Part shown: positions 15,118 to 26,697 of the stretch, piece after piece | Layout: each line of letters begins with the position of its first letter | How positions within the stretch are numbered: position 1 is the stretch's first letter | Source of the DNA: Ornithoclostridium sp944380285 | Lineage (GTDB): Bacteria > Bacillota > Clostridia > Christensenellales > UBA3700 | NCBI GenBank assembly: GCA_963931165.1 | Contig: OZ006985.1 | Span: forward strand, 124,001 to 188,000 | DNA: 64,000 nucleotides | Reading direction: 5' to 3' | Notes under the pieces: model-generated | The model's database searches: none | What the model saw: the letters and a program-made list of their open reading frames with translations, nothing else | Told to the model about the DNA's origin: nothing | Program-made: the position numbers and the translations under genes

Positions 15118-15146
15118 ATTATAGCCCAAAATAAGGTCAATGTCAA
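15118..15146 (-). promoter_or_regulatory. Consensus promoter of the Fic gene
   Basis: Minus strand TTGACA (15141-15146), 17 nt, TATAAT (15118-15123). This is a perfect match to the vegetative consensus. Confidence 0.85.
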
Positions 15147-15174
15147 TAGCGTAAGGGAAAATTTGCCAAGCCAT

Positions 15175-15650
15175 GCCGGTGCGAGCCGTCGTGGACGGCG
15201 GCAAAGTAGAGATGAGCCGCTTTTGTACTCCTTTTCGCAACTTTAAGTTTCATGCAAGTTTTGTGCCGGTGCGACCGGCGGCGGAGTTGGGGTGAGTTGC
15301 CCTTATCCTCTTATCAGACTTTAAGTGTCGTGCAAGTTTTGTCAAGCCGGTGCGACCGGCGGCGGAGTTGGAGTGAGTTGCCCTTATCTTCTTATCAGGC
15401 TTTAATTTTGATGTAAGTTTTGTCAAGAGATGATGTCAATTATTTTTTATATTTCTATCAAATTGGTAATTGCGATCTGCTGAAGACCGCACAGACCGGT
15501 GCGCATTTGCGCCGCACGGGTTGTGAGAGGGCGAGCCGGTGCGACCGGGCCGACGTGGTCGGCGGCAAAGTAGAGATGAGTCGCTTTTGTACTCCTTTCG
15601 CGACTTTAAGTTTCATGCAAGTTTTGTAAAGAGATGATGTCAATTATTTT
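15175..15650. repeat. Tandem ~80-bp intergenic repeats with GCCGGTGCGACCGGC cores
   Basis: Four imperfect units start at about 15177, 15267, 15345 and 15535. Each has the palindrome GCCGGT-GCG-ACCGGC or a decayed form, then GGCGGAGTTGG, GAGTTGCC, TATC and CTTTAA, and GCAAGTTTTGT. The same family is at 62575-62990, also next to a 5S gene. No coding sense is conserved. Bases 15147-15676 hold no gene. Confidence 0.8.
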
Positions 15651-15676
15651 ATATATTTTATCAAATTGGTAATTGC

Positions 15677-15945
15677 GATCCGCTGAAGACCGCACAGACC
15701 GGTGCGCATTTGCGCCGCTGCAATATAGCAATCATAAAAACAATCCAAATTATAAGTCGGTTGCGAAACAATTGGATTAACAGAACCATGCAGTATTGGG
15801 CGAGCGACTTGCGATGATTTTGCGGTGAAGAGGTTGTCCGCTGTACCTCAATGGTACGCGGGCGTTCTCTGAAACGCAAAAGCGCGCAAACAAGCCGCCC
15901 AAGACGGCGAGTTGTGCCGCGCCGCAAAGCGAGCGCGGAACAAAA
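15677..15945. repeat. ~268-bp segment shared by both rRNA operon flanks
   Basis: Near-identical to 62992-63260, with a single substitution noticed near 15731. It lies downstream of the 5S gene in both places, so the rRNA operons were duplicated or homogenised together with flanking DNA. No credible gene is inside. Confidence 0.9.
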
Positions 15946-15989
15946 TCGTACCGAGTTGCGACTCGGGAGGGACGTTGCCTTTTGTAACC

Positions 15990-16023
15990 AAAAAGAGAGA
16001 CAGCTAGAACTGTCTCTCTTTTT
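15990..16023 (-). terminator. rRNA operon terminator
   Basis: Arms AAAAAGAGAGACAG and CTGTCTCTCTTTTT with a 6-nt loop, directly after the 5S gene. Just beyond, at 15950-15989, is an inverted partial copy of the 5S 3' end (GACTCGGGAGGGACGTTGCC), so the RNA could fold into a longer stem reaching back into 5S. Confidence 0.85.
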
Positions 16024-16029
16024 TGGTAA

Positions 16030-16144
16030 CCGGCAACGTCCTACCCTCCCAAGTCGTGTCCAACTCAGTACTCTCGGCGCAGAAGGGCTTAACTGCTGTG
16101 TTCGGGATGGGAACAGGTGTTTCCCCTTCGCCATTGTCACCGGT
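16030..16144 (-). rRNA. rrf: 5S ribosomal RNA
   Basis: About 115 nt on the minus strand. Conserved blocks GGCGAAGGGGAAACACCTG, CCCATCCCGAACACAGCAG and GTTAAGCCCTTCTGCGCCG are present. Ends are estimated to within a few bases. A second copy is at 63733-63847. Confidence 0.93.
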
Positions 16145-16219
16145 ATCGTTGAATGTGTTCTTCGCACATTCACAACTGCATAGTATCTTTTCTTTTGGCC
16201 CGACATAGTCTTGTCATGT

Positions 16220-19120
<2,901 letters not shown>

Positions 19121-19314
19121 CGTCTTTTTCGTCAATCCTATATCGGACCTTTTAGATTCCTCAGCTATTGTAATATACAAGCATATCACTCGTATATTTA
19201 AGCTAATCTTTGGTATGTCTTTCATCATACCTGTACTCCGTCCCCCGTCGGTCTCCCGACAGAAAACTTCGTACTCTACTATGCAGTTGTCAATGTGCGC
19301 AGGTCCGAAGACCT

Positions 19315-19391
19315 TGGTGGGCTAAAGTGGACTCGAACCACCGACCTCACGCTTATCAGGCGTGTGCTCTAACCAACTGAGCTATTAGCCC
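19315..19391 (-). tRNA. tRNA-Ile (GAT)
   Basis: 77 nt with encoded CCA. The acceptor GGGCTAA pairs with TTAGCCC, the anticodon loop is CTGATAA, and the T-arm is GTGGTTCGAGTCCAC. It lies between tRNA-Ala and 23S on the same strand. Confidence 0.95.
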
Positions 19392-19404
19392 ATAATTACG
19401 GAAT

Positions 19405-19481
19405 TGGTGGAGATGAAGGGAGTCGAACCCTTGACCTCCTGCTTGCAAGGCAGGCGCTCTAGCCAACTGAGCTACACCCCC
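19405..19481 (-). tRNA. tRNA-Ala (TGC)
   Basis: 77 nt with encoded CCA. The anticodon loop is CTTGCAA and the T-arm AGGGTTCGACTCCCT. It is the first gene of the operon; its promoter is 34 nt upstream. Confidence 0.95.
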
Positions 19482-19514
19482 GCAATTGGGGCGCTGTTTT
19501 TCGACAGCTTAAAT

Positions 19515-19543
19515 ATAATAGCATTAAGACAGGGCGATGTCAA
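19515..19543 (-). promoter_or_regulatory. rRNA operon promoter, directly before tRNA-Ala
   Basis: Minus strand TTGACA (19538-19543), 17 nt, TATTAT (19515-19520). No 16S gene lies between it and the tRNAs. The next gene upstream is corA. Confidence 0.8.
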
Positions 19544-19622
19544 ACAAATTTGGCGATTATTTTCAAATTTTTTGCAATTGCGAAGCGCGCGGCGATCGAG
19601 CGCGCCAAACGCCTCCGAAAAG

Positions 19623-19644
19623 AAAAAGACGGCGCCGAAGCGCC
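19623..19644 (-). terminator. Terminator of corA
   Basis: GGCGC (19631-19635), CGAA loop, GCGCC (19640-19644), extended by flanking G/C pairs and followed on the minus strand by TCTTTTTC. Confidence 0.7.
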
Positions 19645-19657
19645 GCCCGAAATGCCG

Positions 19658-20629
19658 TCACAAAAGTTTCTTTTTGTGCAAAAACAACGCGAGTATCGCC
19701 GAGATCGCGACCGAGATCGCGAGCACGACCCAAAATCCCCACGGCTTGCCCTCGAGCGGTACGCCCGTGTTCATCCCCCAAAACGACGCGATCAACGTCG
19801 GCACCGAGATGACGAGCGTCACCGAGGTCAATATCTTCATGATGATGTTGAGATTGTTGGAGATGACCGAAGCGTAGGCGTCCATCGTCCCCGACAAAAT
19901 GTCGCGGTAGATCGAGCACATCTCCATCGCCTGCTTGGTCTCGACGGCGACGTCTTCGAGAAGGTCTTTGTCCTCTTCGTACATCTTGATCATGGTGCCC
20001 AAATTCTTGCCCGACAACAGCCGCGTGATGACCGCGTCGTTGCCCGTGAGCGACGTCGAAAAGTAGACGAGCGAGTTCTCGAGATCGAGCATGCGGATGA
20101 GCTCCTTGTTGCGGGTGGACTTGTGCAGCTCGTTCTGGATGCGCTGGGACGCCTTGTCGATCTGTTTGAGGTAGGCAAGATATTTGCTCGCCAAATTGTA
20201 CAGGATCTGGAACAGAAAACGCGTCTTCTTGAACGTCGCAAAGTTGCGTATCCTTCCCCTCGCGAAATCGCGCATCACCGCCGTGTCCTTCAAACACACC
20301 GTGATCATGCAGTCGTCCTTGATCACCGCGCCGAGCGGGATCGTGAAGTAGCTGTAATACGCCGCCTCTTCCTCGATCACCGGAATGTCGACGAGCACGA
20401 GACTGTAGTCGTCCTCGTTCTCGTACCTCGAACGCTCCTCATCGTCCAAAGGCGTTTTGAGTACGTCCTCTTCCACCCCGACGAGAGCGGAGATCGTCGC
20501 GACCTCTTTGTCGCTGGGATTGACCAAATTGATCCAGCAATCCTTGGGAGAAAAACCTTCCGCGGAGAGCATCTCTTCGGGCAAGGCGTCAAGCCTTCCT
20601 TCCGCGTTTGTCTTGAAGATCTCTATCAT
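19658..20629 (-). CDS. corA: CorA-family divalent cation transporter
   Basis: 323 residues from ATG 20629 (GGAGG eight bases upstream). A large acidic cytoplasmic N-terminal domain is followed by two C-terminal membrane helices (~262-284 and ~297-318). The signature YGMN motif appears as FWGMN, with GMN at 285-287 between the helices, and the tail is basic (HKKKLL). CorA forms pentameric Mg2+ (also Co2+/Ni2+) channels. It is monocistronic, with a terminator before the rRNA promoter. Confidence 0.93.
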   Translation of the reverse strand: MIEIFKTNAEGRLDALPEEMLSAEGFSPKDCWINLVNPSDKEVATISALVGVEEDVLKTPLDDEERSRYENEDDYSLVLVDIPVIEEEAAYYSYFTIPLGAVIKDDCMITVCLKDTAVMRDFARGRIRNFATFKKTRFLFQILYNLASKYLAYLKQIDKASQRIQNELHKSTRNKELIRMLDLENSLVYFSTSLTGNDAVITRLLSGKNLGTMIKMYEEDKDLLEDVAVETKQAMEMCSIYRDILSGTMDAYASVISNNLNIIMKILTSVTLVISVPTLIASFWGMNTGVPLEGKPWGFWVVLAISVAISAILALFLHKKKLL

Positions 20630-20696
20630 AGGCGGTTCCTCCCGTGTGCGTTTCGTTCACCTTATGATAGCACCTTCAAGACAAATTTGGCAACCG

Positions 20697-21524
20697 CTAT
20701 GCGGTATATTTTTTCAATTTGGCGCGCGCCGCGCTCAACGCCGCCGCCTGCTCGGCATCCTTGCAGCCGTAATTGCCTGCCTTTTCCACCGCGCCGAGCA
20801 CCGTCTTGGCGACCTCTTTATCGGGTTTGGCGGCGACATATTCTCCGACCGCGTCCGCAAGAGTGCGCTCGGGGCAAGGCGCCGCGACCGGCGCGATCAT
20901 CGCCTCGCTCGGCGCAAAGATCAGCCTGCCCTCGGCAGGTCTCAGCGTCAGCTTTGCCGCCAACATCTCCGAAAGCCGCGCCGCGGCGCCCGCCGCACGC
21001 CTCGCTCTGTATGCGCAATATGCCGCCGTCGGCACCGCTGCGACTGCCCATACCGCCGCGGCGCCCGCAACGTATGCCGCAACGACCGTCCACGCCAGCC
21101 CCTTGCACAGCAGCAGCGTCTGCAACAGCGCGACCGCCGCAAATGCAAACGGCAGATATATCCTGCGCGGTCTGCGCTCTTTGCCGAGACGGCGATCCAT
21201 CTCGAATTTGAGCGCGCTGCCCGCGTACTCTCTGCCGCAAAGCGCGTGCTTCTTCCACGCGCGGCGTATCCTGCGCCCCATGCGCCTGACGCATTTGTTG
21301 TAGAAACGATGCGCGTTGGACGAGACGATCTCGCCCCTCCTGACGACAAACCGCTTCACCCTGCGGCTGTCGCCGATCACCGACGTCGCCGCCCTCGCCG
21401 CAAAAACCTGCAACAGCGCGGCAAATACCGCAAGCCCCGCGCATACGGCGAACGCGACGAGCGGCGAGACGTATTCGAGTGCGCGCGCCAACAGCGCGGC
21501 GGCTCTTTCAACGAAATTTTCCAT
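20697..21524 (-). CDS. Ala/Arg-rich membrane protein of unknown function
   Basis: 275 residues from ATG 21524 (AAGGAGC eight bases upstream). Predicted helices are at ~18-43, ~122-140 and ~143-168, with strongly basic segments between (RRMGRRIRRAWKKH, RYRARRAAGAAA). The C-terminal ~100 residues are soluble. It resembles no family I recognise. It sits 67 bases upstream of corA on the same strand and may be co-transcribed with it. Confidence 0.75.
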   Translation of the reverse strand: MENFVERAAALLARALEYVSPLVAFAVCAGLAVFAALLQVFAARAATSVIGDSRRVKRFVVRRGEIVSSNAHRFYNKCVRRMGRRIRRAWKKHALCGREYAGSALKFEMDRRLGKERRPRRIYLPFAFAAVALLQTLLLCKGLAWTVVAAYVAGAAAVWAVAAVPTAAYCAYRARRAAGAAARLSEMLAAKLTLRPAEGRLIFAPSEAMIAPVAAPCPERTLADAVGEYVAAKPDKEVAKTVLGAVEKAGNYGCKDAEQAAALSAARAKLKKYTA

Positions 21525-21617
21525 AGATATCGCTCCTTTTGTTTATGTATCCGCCGCCGTCCCTATGAGTATTGCTTGCCGCGAAAAATTTAATCGCCGC
21601 ACCGCGCATTTTCTGCA

Positions 21618-21645
21618 TAAAAAACGGAGCGACGACGCGCTCCGT
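21618..21645 (-). terminator. Terminator of ATPase 2
   Basis: ACGGAGCG (21624-21631) and CGCTCCGT (21638-21645), 6-nt loop, then TTTTTT on the minus strand. Confidence 0.85.
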
Positions 21646-21665
21646 ATATCAATATTATATATAGC

Positions 21666-23021
21666 TTACAAAAGATGCGCCATATATGCCGGCAGACAAA
21701 CTACGTCGTCTGTCACGGTCAGGTTCTTGGTGTGCACTATATATGCGCCGCCTATACGCGCAGAATATTTGTCCGTAAATCGACGCAGCGATCCGGTAGT
21801 ATAGCGCTTGCCCGACTTGACCTCGATCGGATAGAGTTTGGGCTTGATCTTGCCGCCGCCGATCAAAAAATCTATCTCTATGTCGTTGCGGTGCTTCTCC
21901 TCGTTGTAATGAGTGTAAAAGAAGAGCTTGTGCCCGCTCGCTGTCAAGATCTGCGCGATGGCATTCTCGAACAGCATCCCTTCGTTGATCGACAGCCTGT
22001 CGTGAAGTATCTGCTTGTACAATTCCTCGCGCGCAAGTTCCTTTTCGTCAAACGCATGGCTCACCAACAACCCCGTGTCACCCATATAGCACTTGATCGC
22101 CGTCCTCTCCTCGTTGAGAGACAATCCTATATTGGGATCGGCACAGTTGAAACACTCGTTGGCGATCATTGAATCCCCCAACCAAAAAAACGTGTCCTGA
22201 TACGCCGGGAAAGTCGCTGTACCATCAAGATTGGACAACCTTACTCTTTTTTCGTGCCGAGACAAAAACGCCGGTATCTGATCGAAAACAGACAAAACCT
22301 TGGAGCGATACGCCCTATCCACCTTGCCGATATCGTCGCGATAGAGAGCAAGTATGTCCCTCTTTTCTCTGTCCGCCGCCTCGAAATTCCTGCCGCTCGA
22401 CAAGTACTTCTCCACGACCTTTGGCATGCCGCCGACAAGCATGAATTGCTTGAACAACAACATCGCCTTGTGATGCAATCCCTCTTCGAGCGGTTTTCTC
22501 TTTTCGAACCGATCGCGTATATATTCGAGCATTCTGTCCTCGCCGAGCGCCAGACAAAATTCCTCAAAATCCATAGGGTACATCTTGAGTTTGCGCTCTT
22601 CGGACGGTATCGAAATGTCCTTGACGTTTTCACGAATCGAGATCAAAGACCCCGTCTCGATGTAGTCGAATCTGCCATCTGCAACAAGTCTCTTGATCGA
22701 CTGACGCGCCTTGGGAAACCGCTGTATCTCATCAAATACCACAAGCGATTTGTGCGGATACAATGCCACATTGTACTCCGTGGACAAAATCATGAAAAAC
22801 GTGTCAAGGTCGCCGAGATACTTGTCGAACGCCTCCTTGACAACATCGCTCGCGTCGTTGAAGTCGATCGCCAATACACTCTTGTATTCGCGCCTGCCGA
22901 ACTCGCGAACTATAGTGGACTTGCCAATGCGCCGCGCTCCTTCAATGAGCAAAGCCTTCTCTCCGGCAGCGGACTCCTTCCACTCTCTGAGCCTGTCATA
23001 TATTTTCCTTTCGAATATCAT
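21666..23021 (-). CDS. AAA+ ATPase with C-terminal DUF4143 domain (ATPase 2)
   Basis: 451 residues from ATG 23021 (GGAGGGAAT before it). Walker A is GARRIGKS (28-35), Walker B SLVVFDEIQRF (~92-102), then YIETGSLIS. The C-terminal DUF4143 region keeps an intact PD-(D/E)XK-like triad: EIDFLIGGGKIKPKLYPIEVKSG. This paralogue could still cleave nucleic acid, unlike ATPases 1 and 4. Its promoter (23042-23070) overlaps the first unit of a 33-bp tandem repeat. Function is unknown; the family is common and multicopy in gut Clostridia and Bacteroidetes. Confidence 0.9.
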   Translation of the reverse strand: MIFERKIYDRLREWKESAAGEKALLIEGARRIGKSTIVREFGRREYKSVLAIDFNDASDVVKEAFDKYLGDLDTFFMILSTEYNVALYPHKSLVVFDEIQRFPKARQSIKRLVADGRFDYIETGSLISIRENVKDISIPSEERKLKMYPMDFEEFCLALGEDRMLEYIRDRFEKRKPLEEGLHHKAMLLFKQFMLVGGMPKVVEKYLSSGRNFEAADREKRDILALYRDDIGKVDRAYRSKVLSVFDQIPAFLSRHEKRVRLSNLDGTATFPAYQDTFFWLGDSMIANECFNCADPNIGLSLNEERTAIKCYMGDTGLLVSHAFDEKELAREELYKQILHDRLSINEGMLFENAIAQILTASGHKLFFYTHYNEEKHRNDIEIDFLIGGGKIKPKLYPIEVKSGKRYTTGSLRRFTDKYSARIGGAYIVHTKNLTVTDDVVCLPAYMAHLL

Positions 23022-23041
23022 ATTCCCTCCGCCTTGCTTTG

Positions 23042-23070
23042 ATTATAGCATGTAAACGGAAAAAGCGCAA
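23042..23070 (-). promoter_or_regulatory. Promoter of ATPase 2
   Basis: Minus strand TTGCGC (23065-23070), 17 nt, TATAAT (23042-23047). The -35 box lies inside repeat unit 1. Confidence 0.7.
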
Positions 23071-23180
23071 GATAAATTTGCTCAAAAAATAAGAAAAGCG
23101 CAAGATAAATTTGCCGGAAAAATAGGAAAAACGCAAGATAAATTTGCCGTGAAAATAGGAAAAACGCAAGATAAAAATAG
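23058..23180. repeat. Four tandem 33-34-bp repeats upstream of ATPase 2
   Basis: Each unit reads GGAAAAACGCAAGATAAA then TTTGCCG and AAAATA, with a dyad GCAA-N7-TTGC as the conserved core; the fourth unit is degenerate. The spacing is three helical turns, so bound proteins would lie on one DNA face. Confidence 0.9.
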
Positions 23181-23224
23181 CAGACAGTGATGAAAACGCG
23201 CCCCGCTCAGAGGGCGCATATATC

Positions 23225-23252
23225 AAAAAACGCTTACGGCGTATGGCGTTTT
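23225..23252 (-). terminator. Terminator of addA
   Basis: Minus strand AAAACGC, 12-nt loop, GCGTTTT, ending in a T-run, 14 bases past the addA stop. A second G/C hairpin (GCGCCC / GGGCGC) follows at ~23198-23217. Confidence 0.65.
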
Positions 23253-23265
23253 GCCCGCTTTTGCG

Positions 23266-26200
23266 TCACATCTCGATCACTTCGTCTCTGCCGAGGACGT
23301 AGAGCAGCTTTTTGTCCACCTTGAGCCCCATGCCGTGTTCTATCGCGTAGGCGTAGAGGTCGAGCTGGCGCGAGTAGCGCGCTTTGAGCGCCGCCGCGGG
23401 GCTGTTGCTCTTCTTGAAGTCGACGAGCAGCGTGCGCCCGCCCTCTTTGTCGAATATTATCAAGTCGATCGTGCCCTGTACCAAGACGTTGTCGTTTGCC
23501 GTCGTGTCCAAGAGCTCGTTCGCCGGCAGACAGAGCATGAATTGCTTTTCGCGCATATGCTCGCTGCGGCGCGCAAGCCCCATCAGCTCGCTCGACAGAC
23601 AGCCGAGGATGACGGACGGATCTATCTCTTTGCGCTCGGCGAGCGTGAGGTGCCCCTCGCCGCACATCGCGTCGAGCGCCTCCGCGATCGAGCCGACGTC
23701 CGATAACTCATAGTCTATCCGCTCGAGCGCCTTGTGATAGGCGGTGCCGCGCGCGGCGGTCTCACCGCCGAACCATGCCGCATCGGGCGATTCGGCAAAC
23801 ATCTCCGCAGCCGGCTCGCCCTCGACCTCGTTGAGTTCGGTGACCGTGTGTTTGAGCGCGACGCGCACGCTGTCCTCGTGCGGATAGCGCGTGGTCAAAC
23901 GCTCCTTCATCTTGTTCAACACTTTGGGGTCGGGCGTCGAGAACAACTCCTTTACCGCCTCGCCCTCTCCCTCTTCCGCCTTGTCGCCGGCGTCGCGTAT
24001 CTCGACGTACCTGTTGAAAAATTCGGGATCCGCCGAACACACTTCGTCGATGCATGCAAGCGCGCTCCTGCGGCTCGTCTTGCCCTCCGGAAAATTCTTA
24101 TTTTTGGTGCCCGTGATCACCAAACGCACTTTTGCACGCGTGTAGGCAACGTAGAGAAGGCGCAGCTTCTCGTCCAAATTCTCCCTCTCGTCCTTGCGCG
24201 ACAGCGCCAAAAATTTGAGCGTGTCGTACTTGACCCTGCCCACAGGATCGGGCGAGCGCAGAGCTATGCCGCCGTCGCGGTCGAGCCTGATGTCGGAAGT
24301 GTCGCAGCGATAGCCCGAATCGCAGCAGACGGCGAACACGATCGGGAACTCCAGCCCCTTGCTCTTGTGTACCGTCAAAAAGCGCACGCAGTCCGTCTCC
24401 GCCGCGCCCTGTACCGACGGCGACTTGTGCGAGTTCTCGTCAAAATAGGCGAGCGCGCTCTGCAACGTCGCCGCGTACGACTTGCCCCTCAGCGAGTCGA
24501 CGAACGCCGTCAGCATCGCCGCCTCTGCCTCGCCGTCGGCAACGGCGACATACTTGTCGTAGTCGAAGTCGGCGATCAGTTTGTCCGCGAGCGCGGCGAC
24601 GTCGTTTTGACAGACGAACAGCCTGTAACGGTCGAGCCGTGCGAAAAAGTCGTTCAGCTTTTGCGCGAGCGCGTCCTGCTTTTCGGCGCGGTAGCGATAT
24701 GCCGCCTCGTACCAAAACTTCTCCTTGCGGAACGCCGCGCGCACCGCCGCCGCCTCTTCGTGCGAAAAGCCGCCGAACGGCGACAGCGCCGCCGAGATCA
24801 GCTTGAAGTCACGGCGCGGATTGTCAATCGCCGCGAACATGTCCAAAAGCCTTTCGACAGACTCGCTTTCGCTCTCCTTCTCAAGCAACGTGCAGTCGGT
24901 GGGGATGCCGGCGTCCGCGAGCGTCTCGGCGATCTCGTACACTCGGTCGGTGCGCTTTTCGCACAACACCGCGATGTCGCCGTACCCCGCCTTGCGCGTC
25001 GACGCCTCGCCCTTGACCGGGATGTCCAAATTGCCGACCAACGCCTTTATCTCTTCGACGATGCCGAGCGCCTCGGCGCGCGTCTCGCCCACCTTGGGCA
25101 CCGCGCAGTCCTCGGCGACGCTGTATATCCCGTCGTCCGGCTCGTACGCAAACCCCTTGCGCGTGTCGCCGCGCGGATAGAGCAAGATCTTGACCGCCTC
25201 GCCCTCGCCGCATTGTTTGAGCCCCGCTTTGAGCATGGACGTACGCTCGTAGTCTATCCCCCCTCTGTCCTTGGTCATCAGCCGCTTGAACATGCTGTTG
25301 ACAAACTCCAAAATGCGCGGATCGCTGCGATAGTTGCCATTGAGTTTGAGCGCCGCGCCCCTGTCGGGATGAGCGGCGTAGTCGTCGAATTTGTCGACGA
25401 AAATGCCGACCTCGGTCAAACGGAACCGATAGATGCTCTGCTTGGGGTCCCCGACCATAAAGGTGTTGTCTCCCCTGCCGATCGCGCGCAAGATGTGCTC
25501 CTGCACATAGTTTGTGTCCTGATATTCGTCGATGCAGACATAGTCGTAACGCGACCTGATCTCTTCGCGCGCCTCGGGATCGTCCAAGATCTTGATCGCG
25601 TAGTATTCGAGATCGTCAAAGTCAAACTTGTTGTCCTCGCGCTTGTACTCGGCGTATTTGGCGATCACCGCCCCCACCGCCTCGCACAGTTTGTGCGCAT
25701 AGCGGCAGGCGTTGCCCTCCCTCTGCACCCACTCGTCGGGCGAACACGCGGTCAATGCCGACACCTCTTCGACGAGCGAGTTGAACTCAGCCACGCACTC
25801 GCCGCCCTTGTCGCGGATGAGCATGTACTCGGGATAGACGGAAAGTTTTTTGGACGTGCTCTTGCACGCGCGCTTGGCCTTGACCGAAAACGACGTGCGC
25901 ATCGCATAGACGCCCTCCAAGTCCTCGCACGTCGCAAGCGCCGCGCAGACCGTCTTCATGTTCGAAAACAGCCCCCTGTCCGCCTCGTCGTAGCCGCTCG
26001 CCGCGATCGTCAACTCGACATCTTCGGCGTTTTTTGCGAGCGCGTCGGCACGCGAACGCAACTCGCCGAGCATGCTCTCCAACTCCTTCGCCGACGTCTC
26101 GACGTCGTCGCACGCCCTTTCGAGCCATGCGTCGCGGTCGGGCTGAGCGCAGACGTACGCCATCACCCTGCGTATCGCCGAAGCCAAATTGCCTTCGCCG

Positions 26201-26697
26201 CCGAAATACAGCCTGAGCGTCTCGATCTCGCCGTCGGCGCGCTTGCCGTAATCGGCGAACACGTCGCCTATCGCGCGCGTCAAAAGCGCCTCCTTTTCGT
26301 CGTCGGTCAAAATGGAATAGGACGGATCGACGCCCGCGTGCTCAAAAAATTCCTTGATCAGATTGCCGCAAAACGAGTGCACCGTGCCTATGTCCGCCAT
26401 CGCGATGTCGTCGATCTGACGGCGCAGCATGTCCTTGTCCGCCCCCTCTTCGCGCAAAGCCGACATCAGCTCCGCCGCTATGCGCTCGCGAAGCTCCGCC
26501 GCGACCGCCGTCGAAAACGTGAGCATCACTATCCTCTTGACCGGCACGCCGCTCTCGATCAGCCTGACGACGCGCTCTATCATCACCGAGGTCTTGCCCG
26601 ACCCCGCAGACGCGGACACGATCGTGTTGCGATCGACGCTCCCGATCGCGGCGCGCTGTTCGTCATTCCACTTGTCGTCCTTTGCCCTGACGCTCAT
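23266..26697 (-). CDS. addA: AddA, helicase-nuclease subunit of the AddAB complex
   Basis: 1,143 residues, slightly shorter than the Bacillus protein. Walker A is SASAGSGKT (28-36); the UvrD-type Walker B is VCIDEYQDTNYVQEHIL, with later helicase motifs (GDPKQSIYRFR, TVHKSKGLEFPIVF, LLYVAYTRAK). The C-terminal RecB-like nuclease keeps VQGTIDLIIF and LLVDFKKS, the D and D-x-K residues. AddAB resects double-strand breaks to start homologous recombination. It overlaps the addB stop by four bases (ATGA), so the two are coupled. Confidence 0.97.
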   Translation of the reverse strand: MSVRAKDDKWNDEQRAAIGSVDRNTIVSASAGSGKTSVMIERVVRLIESGVPVKRIVMLTFSTAVAAELRERIAAELMSALREEGADKDMLRRQIDDIAMADIGTVHSFCGNLIKEFFEHAGVDPSYSILTDDEKEALLTRAIGDVFADYGKRADGEIETLRLYFGGEGNLASAIRRVMAYVCAQPDRDAWLERACDDVETSAKELESMLGELRSRADALAKNAEDVELTIAASGYDEADRGLFSNMKTVCAALATCEDLEGVYAMRTSFSVKAKRACKSTSKKLSVYPEYMLIRDKGGECVAEFNSLVEEVSALTACSPDEWVQREGNACRYAHKLCEAVGAVIAKYAEYKREDNKFDFDDLEYYAIKILDDPEAREEIRSRYDYVCIDEYQDTNYVQEHILRAIGRGDNTFMVGDPKQSIYRFRLTEVGIFVDKFDDYAAHPDRGAALKLNGNYRSDPRILEFVNSMFKRLMTKDRGGIDYERTSMLKAGLKQCGEGEAVKILLYPRGDTRKGFAYEPDDGIYSVAEDCAVPKVGETRAEALGIVEEIKALVGNLDIPVKGEASTRKAGYGDIAVLCEKRTDRVYEIAETLADAGIPTDCTLLEKESESESVERLLDMFAAIDNPRRDFKLISAALSPFGGFSHEEAAAVRAAFRKEKFWYEAAYRYRAEKQDALAQKLNDFFARLDRYRLFVCQNDVAALADKLIADFDYDKYVAVADGEAEAAMLTAFVDSLRGKSYAATLQSALAYFDENSHKSPSVQGAAETDCVRFLTVHKSKGLEFPIVFAVCCDSGYRCDTSDIRLDRDGGIALRSPDPVGRVKYDTLKFLALSRKDERENLDEKLRLLYVAYTRAKVRLVITGTKNKNFPEGKTSRRSALACIDEVCSADPEFFNRYVEIRDAGDKAEEGEGEAVKELFSTPDPKVLNKMKERLTTRYPHEDSVRVALKHTVTELNEVEGEPAAEMFAESPDAAWFGGETAARGTAYHKALERIDYELSDVGSIAEALDAMCGEGHLTLAERKEIDPSVILGCLSSELMGLARRSEHMREKQFMLCLPANELLDTTANDNVLVQGTIDLIIFDKEGGRTLLVDFKKSNSPAAALKARYSRQLDLYAYAIEHGMGLKVDKKLLYVLGRDEVIEM

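Noticed and set aside
19482..19660. Search for a 16S rRNA 3' end upstream of tRNA-Ala
   Set aside because: No anti-Shine-Dalgarno or other conserved 16S sequence; a promoter and the corA terminator occupy the space.
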